A stretch of 64,000 nt of DNA from IMG/VR virus record IMGVR_UViG_3300029911_000002, positions 62,001-126,000 of that record; one strand, written 5' to 3'. Under the pieces are notes generated by a model that did not search any database, was not told the DNA's origin, and saw only the letters and a list, made by a program, of their open reading frames with translations. Within the stretch, counting starts at the first letter, position 1. Each line of letters begins with the position of its first letter. The position numbers were made by a program, and so were the translations under genes. The stretch comes from a virus. This document shows, one piece after another, positions 44,249 to 50,298 of this stretch.

Positions 44249-44851
44249 ATGGCAACTATAAAATTAACAAATAAACAGCTTACTTTAATTCAAAGGGCTT
44301 TAGATTTATATTCAAGAATTGGAATTTTACAACTAAATGAAATTGTATCACATCCAACTATTGATAAATGTATAACTGATCAATTTACAGTTAAAAAAAC
44401 TCTTGAAGTTGGTGATGATACTATGAGAGGAAAAATAGTTGAAATAGGTGAAGATTTTATAAAAACAGAAGGTAGTTGGGGTAATGGAAATGAAATAAGA
44501 ACTTGGAATGACATTAAAAATATAAAAATGTCGCCAGATTGGTCAAAATTGCAATTTACTCGTGATGAAATTGATAAAAAATTAAAAGAAATTAAATATT
44601 TAATTACGGGAGATATCACTTTTTATAATGGAGATTTTGGAATTTATAATCCACAAACTGATGAAACATGTAGAGAAGCTTATGATATTTTACAAGTTAT
44701 AAGATACGAATTCTGGAAAAATCAAAAAGATAAAAGTAATTATACAGTAGACTCATCTATTACTAAATCTACAATGGATTATTCTGTTGAAGTTAAATTA
44801 GATACATTACAAGAATTAAGAAAAAGAAAAATTAACAAATTAAATCAATAA
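44249..44851 (+). CDS. Conserved phage protein with ALDLYSRIGILQ motif
   Basis: 200 aa. LTLIQRALDLYSRIGILQLNEIVSHPTIDK is a segment I have seen in many phage hypothetical proteins. Residues ~55-95 (VGDDTMRGKIVEIGEDFIKTEGSW) look like an inserted SH3-like unit. Tail LQELRKRKINKLNQ. Confidence 0.6.
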   Translation: MATIKLTNKQLTLIQRALDLYSRIGILQLNEIVSHPTIDKCITDQFTVKKTLEVGDDTMRGKIVEIGEDFIKTEGSWGNGNEIRTWNDIKNIKMSPDWSKLQFTRDEIDKKLKEIKYLITGDITFYNGDFGIYNPQTDETCREAYDILQVIRYEFWKNQKDKSNYTVDSSITKSTMDYSVEVKLDTLQELRKRKINKLNQ

Positions 44852-44852
44852 T

Positions 44853-45023
44853 ATGAATTACTACTTTTTTTTATACGGAGAAACCTTAATTTGGTGTGCA
44901 TCAGAGAAAGATTTTAATATTATGCTTCATGATAATAAATATAAATACATGGGAACAATATTAGAACGTGGAATTAGTACTGGACCAAATATTGAACCAT
45001 TTAACGGAAAAAACTTATGCTAA
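44853..45023 (+). CDS. Small hypothetical protein
   Basis: 56 aa, starting MNYYFFLYGETLIWCASEKD and ending NGKNLC. It fills the gap between two genes with usual spacing; its end overlaps the next start as ATGCTAA. Unknown. Confidence 0.6.
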   Translation: MNYYFFLYGETLIWCASEKDFNIMLHDNKYKYMGTILERGISTGPNIEPFNGKNLC

Positions 45024-45448
45024 ATTTAATTTTTATTTTATTTATTGGAATATTTCTTTCATTTGAAATTCATAAACTGTTCAGAGCTAATCTATTTTAT
45101 AGAATTACCACAATTTCAGTTTATTATGGTAAAAATATACAAAAAAAATTGAATTCTAATATGTTATCGTTATTTTCTAAAATAGCACTTGCTGATATTA
45201 TTTATTCAATTATAACACTGATAGGAATATTTACAATAAATTTTGAATTGTTCTTTATTTTAATATTAATGTCATTTATAAAAACATTTTCTTTTAAATA
45301 TTTAAAAAATATAAATATAAGAAAATTAATTTTAATAATTGACTCAGTTTTATCAATATTAATATTAACTATAATACTAATAAATTTATTATTCTATAAA
45401 ATACCTGATATAGTATTACTTACAAATTTATATAAACAAATATTTTAA
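45017..45448 (+). CDS. Multi-pass membrane protein
   Basis: 143 aa, with about four hydrophobic helices (~2-16, ~58-74, ~76-90, ~105-126) and positively charged loops. No family recognised. Confidence 0.55.
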   Translation: MLNLIFILFIGIFLSFEIHKLFRANLFYRITTISVYYGKNIQKKLNSNMLSLFSKIALADIIYSIITLIGIFTINFELFFILILMSFIKTFSFKYLKNINIRKLILIIDSVLSILILTIILINLLFYKIPDIVLLTNLYKQIF

Positions 45449-45454
45449 TAAATT

Positions 45455-45661
45455 ATGAATATAGAATCTGAAGCAATTTATCGTGAAATAAAGAAAGTAA
45501 TACCAACTCTAAATATAATAATTACTTATAACACTGGAATTGTAATGATTGAAAATAATATTAAATATTCTACTCAAGTACCAATGACAGAAGATATGAT
45601 ACAATGCTATTTAGCAGGATTATATGAAGGTACAGTAGGTGGACTTAAATATTTAAAATAA
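45455..45661 (+). CDS. Small hypothetical protein
   Basis: 68 aa. ILNIIITYNTGIVMIENNIKYSTQVP strand pair and a helix. Stop and next start overlap (TAATG). Confidence 0.5.
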   Translation: MNIESEAIYREIKKVIPTLNIIITYNTGIVMIENNIKYSTQVPMTEDMIQCYLAGLYEGTVGGLKYLK

Positions 45662-46371
45662 TGAATGATCAAATAAAATTAATAAATTCTCCAATTAAAG
45701 TAATTTGTATTGATACAAAAGATGCAATAAATTTAATAAAAGGTGGAATATATTATGCTATTAATTTATATCAATATGATAATGAAACAAATAAGCGTGT
45801 TGTTATAAAAGGATTGAGTACTTATTCTGCAGAAAAATTCAAATTAGAAAATGATGAATTATTAATTAATCATGAATTGTTTCGTATTACTGATAAATAT
45901 TTAGATAGTTATAATATTAATTATGTTGGACAATATATTAGAAGTAGATATAGCTCAAAATTAATTAAAGAAAATGAAATATACTACGTAGAAAAACAAT
46001 ATTCTAATGATTATATAAAAGTTAAAGGAATAAAAAATAAATTATCAACATATAATTTTTGTGAAGTTAGTATAAGAGAGCAAAGAGAATTAAAATTAAA
46101 TCAAATAAACGGAAATATTATAAAAATATCTCGTACTCCAAATGATTTTGAAAGTTATTCAGAAATAGAAAAACTTAATATTTTTTTAAAATCGTTAACA
46201 ATGTCATTATCAGATATTAATAAAATAGAAAATTCTGACACTTTAAAAATAGATATTAAGCAAATGATATTAAATAGATTAAAAAAATATAGTAATATTG
46301 AAGAATTTTCTGAAAAATTTTTTAACCTTAATATAAAAAGCATAATTGATAAATATAGCAAAACCACATAA
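45661..46371 (+). CDS. Hypothetical protein with duplicated SH3-like units
   Basis: 236 aa. Two units of the type LIKGGIYYAINLYQYD and LIKENEIYYVEKQYSND, then REQRELKLNQINGN (the basic tail type, here internal) and a helical C-terminal domain. Looks like a small-protein gene fused to an extra helical domain. Confidence 0.5.
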   Translation: MNDQIKLINSPIKVICIDTKDAINLIKGGIYYAINLYQYDNETNKRVVIKGLSTYSAEKFKLENDELLINHELFRITDKYLDSYNINYVGQYIRSRYSSKLIKENEIYYVEKQYSNDYIKVKGIKNKLSTYNFCEVSIREQRELKLNQINGNIIKISRTPNDFESYSEIEKLNIFLKSLTMSLSDINKIENSDTLKIDIKQMILNRLKKYSNIEEFSEKFFNLNIKSIIDKYSKTT

Positions 46372-46398
46372 TTTCTATATCATAATAATGTTTGTTGA

Positions 46399-46452
46399 AT
46401 AAGTACTAAGTTAGTATATCTGTGAAGATAAAAAACTTAGTACTTATTTTTT
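46399..46452 (+). terminator. Large terminator hairpin with nested UGUGAA loop
   Basis: A perfect 14-bp outer stem (ATAAGTACTAAGTT with AACTTAGTACTTAT) encloses TATC-TGTGAA-GATA, a second small hairpin. T-run follows. The same TGTGAA loop caps the leader hairpins at 47438 and 47644. Confidence 0.75.
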
Positions 46453-46477
46453 ATATATAACATAAAAAAAATAAAGC

Positions 46478-46756
46478 ATGAAATTTATTAAAACTTATGA
46501 ATTTTTCGAATATAACATTCCTGAAAAAATTAAAAAATTAGCAATTGAATTAGAGTTTAAATTTAGAACTACAAGTAAAGAAGATATGAAAAATAAAACT
46601 ATCTTCCAAATTATAAAAGAACTTGGATTTGATTCAGGTGAATTATCTGGAGCTGAATTAGGACAAATTCTAATGTACCAAATGAAATTTAATAAACAAA
46701 CAGATGAAGAATATCTTAAATTCTATAATGATTATAAAAAAAATCCTGAAATTTAA
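46478..46756 (+). CDS. Small protein with KFN-type N-terminus only
   Basis: 92 aa. MKFIKTYEFFEYN start and no KFNL end. Helical, with IIKELGFDSGELSGAELGQIL. Preceded by TTTTTTATATATAA; the terminator begins in its last codons. Confidence 0.55.
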   Translation: MKFIKTYEFFEYNIPEKIKKLAIELEFKFRTTSKEDMKNKTIFQIIKELGFDSGELSGAELGQILMYQMKFNKQTDEEYLKFYNDYKKNPEI

Positions 46757-46772
46757 ATTTCAGGATTTTTTT
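46742..46772. terminator. Bidirectional terminator
   Basis: AATCCTGAAATTT/AAATTTCAGGATT hairpin flanked by A and T runs. It ends both the gene at 46478 and, on the minus strand, the tRNA operon. Confidence 0.85.
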
Positions 46773-46773
46773 G

Positions 46774-46844
46774 TTCTTTCTCTAAGATTTGAACTTAGTC
46801 ATTCATTGTCAGAAAATGATATGCTATCATTACATCAAGAAAGA
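46774..46844 (-). tRNA. tRNA-Gln (anticodon CUG)
   Basis: 71 nt, full cloverleaf. Acceptor TCTTTCT/AGAAAGA (7 bp, weak U1-A72 as in Gln tRNAs), D stem ATG/CAT, anticodon stem TCATT/AATGA with loop TTCTGAC, T stem CTAAG/CTTAG with loop TTCAAAT. CCA not encoded. Reads CAG. It follows the UUG tRNA by 6 nt. Confidence 0.85.
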
Positions 46845-46850
46845 ATATTG

Positions 46851-46936
46851 TCGCCTTGGTGGGGTTCGAACCCACAAGCTCACAATGAGCATCAGTTTCA
46901 AAGACTGAAATGTTTAGCCAATTCCATCACAAGGCA
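46851..46936 (-). tRNA. Long-variable-arm tRNA with anticodon UUG
   Basis: 86 nt. Acceptor TGCCTTG/CAAGGCG (U1-G72 wobble), D stem ATG/CAT, anticodon stem TCAGT/ACTGA, loop CTTTGAA giving anticodon TTG, T stem GTGGG/CCCAC, and a variable arm GCTCA-TTG-TGAGC. The body looks like tRNA-Leu (class II), but UUG reads the Gln codon CAA. A73; no encoded CCA. Charging identity is uncertain. Confidence 0.85.
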
Positions 46937-46946
46937 GTATATTAAC

Positions 46947-46972
46947 AAAAAACCCAACATAAAATGTTGGGC
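46947..46972 (-). terminator. Second attenuator terminator before the tRNAs (segments 4:5)
   Basis: CCCAACAT (46971-46964) pairs with ATGTTGGG (46960-46953), 8 bp with a 3-nt loop, then T6. It lies between the first terminator and the tRNA, so the tRNAs are made only by readthrough or anti-termination. Confidence 0.8.
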
Positions 46973-46974
46973 AC

Positions 46975-47004
46975 AAAAAAACCCAAACCATTTCAGGATT
47001 GGGT
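46975..47004 (-). terminator. First attenuator terminator (segments 2:3)
   Basis: ACCCAATCC (47004-46996) pairs with GGTTTGGGT (46989-46981) with one T-T mismatch and a 6-nt loop, followed by T6. Segment 2 can instead pair with segment 1 at 47032-47025. Confidence 0.85.
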
Positions 47005-47032
47005 AAAAAACAGACATGACTCTAACCCAATC
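46997..47032 (-). promoter_or_regulatory. Antiterminator pairing (segments 1:2)
   Basis: GATTGGGT at 47032-47025, which starts inside the stop codon of the leader peptide, is an exact 8-bp complement of ACCCAATC at 47004-46997. A ribosome at the stop codon would cover segment 1 and allow the terminator; a ribosome held at the Gln codons 14-26 nt upstream would leave it free. Confidence 0.8.
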
Positions 47033-47084
47033 AAACGTAAGTTTGTTGTTGTTGCTGAATCATGTTTGAAATATTATTATTCAT
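47031..47084 (-). CDS. Gln-rich leader peptide of the tRNA attenuator
   Basis: 17 codons: MNNNISNMIQQQQQTYV. The five Gln codons are CAG CAA CAA CAA CAA, the codons read by the two tRNAs encoded just downstream. Sensor of Gln-tRNA supply by ribosome stalling, as in amino-acid operon leaders. It follows the gene at 47131 on the same strand, so it can be on the same transcript. Confidence 0.8.
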   Translation of the reverse strand: MNNNISNMIQQQQQTYV

Positions 47085-47130
47085 AAGAATTTTAATTTTT
47101 GTTTGTAATGTATATAGTAATATAATTTTA

Positions 47131-47334
47131 TTAAGTTTTTTCTATTTTTAAATTTTCTAAATCTTTTTTTGTTGCAATTTCGAATAATTGAATATATTCA
47201 TGTAATTCCAAATCACATAATCTTTTTTTATCAAATAATCTTAGCATAGTTTCCCATCTATCGGCTTCATTCCAATCTAATAAATAATAATATCCTCTAT
47301 CTGGAACCTGAGTATCATCTATTAATTCTTTCAT
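47131..47334 (-). CDS. Small hypothetical protein of the tRNA operon
   Basis: 67 aa, acidic. MKELIDDTQVPDRGYYYLLDWNEADRWETMLRLF. No domain recognised. It lies behind the two-hairpin leader and promoter at 47359-47487 and ahead of the Gln leader peptide, so it probably shares their transcript. Confidence 0.6.
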   Translation of the reverse strand: MKELIDDTQVPDRGYYYLLDWNEADRWETMLRLFDKKRLCDLELHEYIQLFEIATKKDLENLKIEKT

Positions 47335-47358
47335 ATTTTTAATTTTTTAATTTATTAA

Positions 47359-47487
47359 ACTTCCTTACTGAATATATCAGTAAGGAAGTCTTTCTAAAAA
47401 CTAAGTAATACAACTAACAAAATTTAACAAAAAGAAACATCTTTTGCTTCACAGCAAATTGTAGATGTAAAAAGAAATCCAAAGATA
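47359..47487 (-). ncRNA. Structured 5' leader, copy A (UGUGAA two-hairpin element)
   Basis: Host-type promoter TATCTTTG at 47487-47480. Hairpin 1 (47467-47438): outer CATCT/AGATG, inner TTTGC/GCAAA, loop TGTGAA. Hairpin 2 (47389-47359): 12-bp ACTTCCTTACTG/CAGTAAGGAAGT. The coding sequence at 47334 follows. Pairing is retained in copy B through base changes. Confidence 0.7.
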
Positions 47488-47576
47488 AGTAAAATATTTT
47501 ATTCCTACAATAGGAAAATGATTTTATTTATAAAAATATTATATATTGATGTCTTTTAATATTTTAATTTTATTAA

Positions 47577-47693
47577 ACTCTCTTACTGATAAACAGCAAG
47601 AGAGTTTTTTATAAAACAATATAACTAATAAAATTAAAAATTAAATATCTCTTGCTTCACAACAAATAGATATTAAAATCAAATACAAAGATA
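47577..47693 (-). ncRNA. Structured element, copy B (UGUGAA two-hairpin element)
   Basis: Promoter TATCTTTG at 47693-47686. Hairpin 1 (47674-47644): outer AATATCT/AGATATT, inner TTTGT/GCAAG with two G-U pairs, loop TGTGAA. Hairpin 2 (47605-47577): ACTCTCTTGCTG/CAGTAAGAGAGT with one G-U pair. Sequences differ from copy A but pairing is kept only when read on the minus strand. No gene follows, so this is a free RNA or a decayed leader. Confidence 0.7.
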
Positions 47694-47746
47694 ATATAAA
47701 TATTTTTATTGTGCAAGTTTTTTATATATAAATAAAAAATATTTTT

Positions 47747-48187
47747 ATGAAACATTTAAAAACATTTAAAATATACGAAACAGGAGAATGGAGTAGAGAT
47801 GTAAATTGGAACTATGTTAAAGATAATCCTGATGATGATAGTGAAGAAGCAAGTTTAATTAGGTATTTAGAAGAAAGATTAGATTATATAATTTCAAATT
47901 TAGATAATGATACTATATTAAAAATAAAAGATATTAGAGGACACGATTTATATCAAGGTGCTTATGCTATAGTTAGTATATTTGGGAAAACATATAAAAT
48001 TTGGAGTATGGAAAGTTCTGGATTAGAAGATGAATTATATATTGAAGGATTTCCAATTAACAATTTAGATGAAAATTCTAATCCTGGATATGTTGGTGAC
48101 ACAGAAAATATAGCAGAATTATTAAATAGTATTAATGAAGTTGGAGGAATTGAAATATATAAAACAACAAATAAATTTAACATATAA
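47747..48187 (+). CDS. KFN-family protein
   Basis: 146 aa. MKHLKTFKIYETG to TTNKFNI. Beta-rich middle (IVSIFGKTYKIWSMES). TTTTTATATATAA tract upstream. Confidence 0.7.
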   Translation: MKHLKTFKIYETGEWSRDVNWNYVKDNPDDDSEEASLIRYLEERLDYIISNLDNDTILKIKDIRGHDLYQGAYAIVSIFGKTYKIWSMESSGLEDELYIEGFPINNLDENSNPGYVGDTENIAELLNSINEVGGIEIYKTTNKFNI

Positions 48188-48188
48188 T

Positions 48189-48680
48189 ATGATAACAAAA
48201 TTTAATATATTTACTCTAAATGAGACTATGATATCTCATGATACACGTGAGTTACGCAGTGGTAATTATTTAACATTAGAAAGATTAGAAAATGGGAATC
48301 TTAAAATATCATTAACTGAAGAAGGAAAAGAAAAAGTTGAAGAAGATATTGATATAAAGGAAGCAGATTTTTTTGATTATTTTGAAAATATATCTTCAAA
48401 CTCTGAATTATTATATATTTATAATATTTCTGATATTGGTATTATGATGGAAGCTCCTTGTATTACAATAGGATATTATATTGATGATTCTGGTGAATTA
48501 ACTGACGAAGGTAATGAAGATTACTCAGAAATTTTTTATTATGCTGATTATGCTATTAAAAATTTCACAGAAGAATTAAAAAATAACGGATTTGTAATAT
48601 TCCAAACATCTGGTGTATTAACTCCAGAAGAATTTGAAGAATTTAAATTAAATAAATCAGCAAACAAATTTAACATATGA
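48189..48680 (+). CDS. KFN-family protein
   Basis: 163 aa from the ATG at 48189, which gives MITKFNIFTLNE and normal spacing after the preceding stop; a longer frame from 48135 runs inside that gene. Acidic; ends SANKFNI. Confidence 0.68.
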   Translation: MITKFNIFTLNETMISHDTRELRSGNYLTLERLENGNLKISLTEEGKEKVEEDIDIKEADFFDYFENISSNSELLYIYNISDIGIMMEAPCITIGYYIDDSGELTDEGNEDYSEIFYYADYAIKNFTEELKNNGFVIFQTSGVLTPEEFEEFKLNKSANKFNI

Positions 48681-49009
48681 TAACAAATTTTAAAATATTT
48701 GAAGAAAATGACGATATATATTTTTCAGTAGGTGATGAAGTAATATGCATTCACGGTGAAAAAAGGAAAAATTATAATAGTACTGAACCAAAAGAAGGTA
48801 AAAAATATTTAGTATTAAAAATATATGAGGAAAATTTTGATGATGAAGGAAATCCATTTATAATTGATCATCAATATGTAACAGAAAAATATAAAGGGGA
48901 TTGGTGGATTGACGTTAAAGACATAAAACATAATATAATTTTAAATCAATGCTTAGCTAATGATTTTAAATCAGAAATTATATTAGCATCAAACAAATTT
49001 AATTTATAA
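48677..49009 (+). CDS. KFN-family protein
   Basis: 110 aa. MITNFKIFEENDD, SH3-like VGDEVICIHGEKR, WWIDVKDIKHNII, ending SNKFNL. Last of its run, with TAA instead of an overlapping TGA, then a terminator. Confidence 0.7.
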   Translation: MITNFKIFEENDDIYFSVGDEVICIHGEKRKNYNSTEPKEGKKYLVLKIYEENFDDEGNPFIIDHQYVTEKYKGDWWIDVKDIKHNIILNQCLANDFKSEIILASNKFNL

Positions 49010-49010
49010 A

Positions 49011-49040
49011 AAAAGCTACTAAATTTTTAGTAGCTTTTTA
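49011..49040. terminator. Bidirectional terminator
   Basis: AAAAGCTACTAAA/TTTAGTAGCTTTT hairpin. Confidence 0.8.
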
Positions 49041-49083
49041 ATTAATCTAATTTTTTACTTAGTAATAGTTGTATATATTACAA

Positions 49084-49635
49084 TTATACAGCTTTCACAG
49101 GTACTGTTGTAGTATCTGTTACAGTTTCTACTACTTTAACAGGTACTGTTGTAGCATCTGTTATTAAAGCGTCTACTACTTTAACAGGCTCTTCTGTTGT
49201 AGTTTTTTCTGCATCTGATTTAACATCAGATATAATTTTTTCAATATTAGCAACAAAAGTTTTAACGTCATCAACGGTAGTAACAATTGAATTTTTTGAT
49301 TTTTCTTTAAAATCTAAAATAATTTTCTCAATTTTAGAAACAATATCTTCAACATTAGCAACTTCTGTGACAAATGTCTTTTTAACATTATCAACATCTG
49401 TTACAATTGAATCTTTAATTTCATCAACTTTAGTAACAATTGAATCTTTTACATCAATAACATCTTTAACGATATCATCGACTTTAGTAACAACTGAATC
49501 TTTTACATTATCAACGTCTTTTACGACATTATCTGCATTAGTAATAATTGTTTTAGAATTATTTTTATACCAACCAATTCCAAAAATAAGTGCTAACACA
49601 CCAAAAACAATAGTCAAAATTTGAAATATTCCCAT
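49084..49635 (-). CDS. Membrane-anchored coiled-coil protein with internal repeats
   Basis: 183 aa. One N-terminal transmembrane helix (ILTIVFGVLALIFGIGWY), then five or six units like VDNVKDSVVTKVDDI, and a C-terminal repeat VPVKVVETVTDTTTVPVKAV. A rod-like protein anchored in the inner membrane. Function unknown. Confidence 0.6.
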   Translation of the reverse strand: MGIFQILTIVFGVLALIFGIGWYKNNSKTIITNADNVVKDVDNVKDSVVTKVDDIVKDVIDVKDSIVTKVDEIKDSIVTDVDNVKKTFVTEVANVEDIVSKIEKIILDFKEKSKNSIVTTVDDVKTFVANIEKIISDVKSDAEKTTTEEPVKVVDALITDATTVPVKVVETVTDTTTVPVKAV

Positions 49636-49701
49636 AATCTTTTTTCTTTTTTATATTATAATAATTTGAATAAGTTTAAAATTTAATCAAAATAATTATA
49701 T

Positions 49702-50298
49702 TTATTTCCAAATATATAATCCTTTATTATCTATAAATCCTTTACAATAGTCAATTTTTATATTATAATTAGGAAAAACATAAATCATAAATTTTTTATA
49801 TAATAATATCTTTTTTTCTAAAAAAGTATTACCTATTATAAATATTTTATCAACTGTAAAATTATTTAATATATCACTAATTCTAAGCAGAACTTCTTTT
49901 TCTTCATTTAATCCAGTTAATTCTTCATAATTTATATCATCAATATCATATTTACTTAATGTAAAAGATATATACCAAACAAAATCTGATGATATATCTT
50001 TATTGTAATTTTTTATAGGAATTAAATCTATTCTATATTCAGTGTTAGAATTTGTTAAAAAATATATTTTATATCCATTAGAAGGTATATAATTTGTATA
50101 TTGTTTATCAAATTTAAACTTTTCAACTCTATATTTAGTATTTGTATATAATTTATCAAATGATTCAATTATAATATTTTCATTAAATTTTTCAAATGTA
50201 TAAATTTTCAAAAACCTATCTATTCTATCAGTATTATATTTACTGATATATTTTTTATATGTTTCATTAGTTACTATTATGCTCTTAGTTTTTATCAT
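49702..50298 (-). CDS. Hypothetical protein
   Basis: 198 aa. Strand-rich, with YKIYFLTNSNTEYRIDLIPI and VDKIFIIGNTF. Directly follows the ligase-like gene with no spacer, so likely cotranscribed with it. Confidence 0.5.
   Translation of the reverse strand: MIKTKSIIVTNETYKKYISKYNTDRIDRFLKIYTFEKFNENIIIESFDKLYTNTKYRVEKFKFDKQYTNYIPSNGYKIYFLTNSNTEYRIDLIPIKNYNKDISSDFVWYISFTLSKYDIDDINYEELTGLNEEKEVLLRISDILNNFTVDKIFIIGNTFLEKKILLYKKFMIYVFPNYNIKIDYCKGFIDNKGLYIWK

Noticed and set aside
46851-46936. tRNA-Ser or tRNA-Leu with a shifted anticodon
   Set aside because: Shifting the loop to obtain UGA or CAA breaks the 5-bp anticodon stem; the UUG reading keeps all stems.
46953-47004. Plain intergenic terminators for a plus-strand gene
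   Set aside because: T-runs follow the hairpins only on the minus strand, just upstream of the tRNAs, so they are attenuator terminators of that strand.
46704-47006. Plus-strand 100-aa ORF
   Set aside because: It runs through both tRNA genes and the attenuator in antisense; composition is not protein-like.
47359-47605. Plus-strand terminators (the hairpin at 47577-47605 is followed by TTTTTT on the plus strand)
   Set aside because: Base changes between copies keep pairing as G-U only on the minus strand, and both copies start at minus-strand promoters; a secondary terminator role on the plus strand cannot be excluded.
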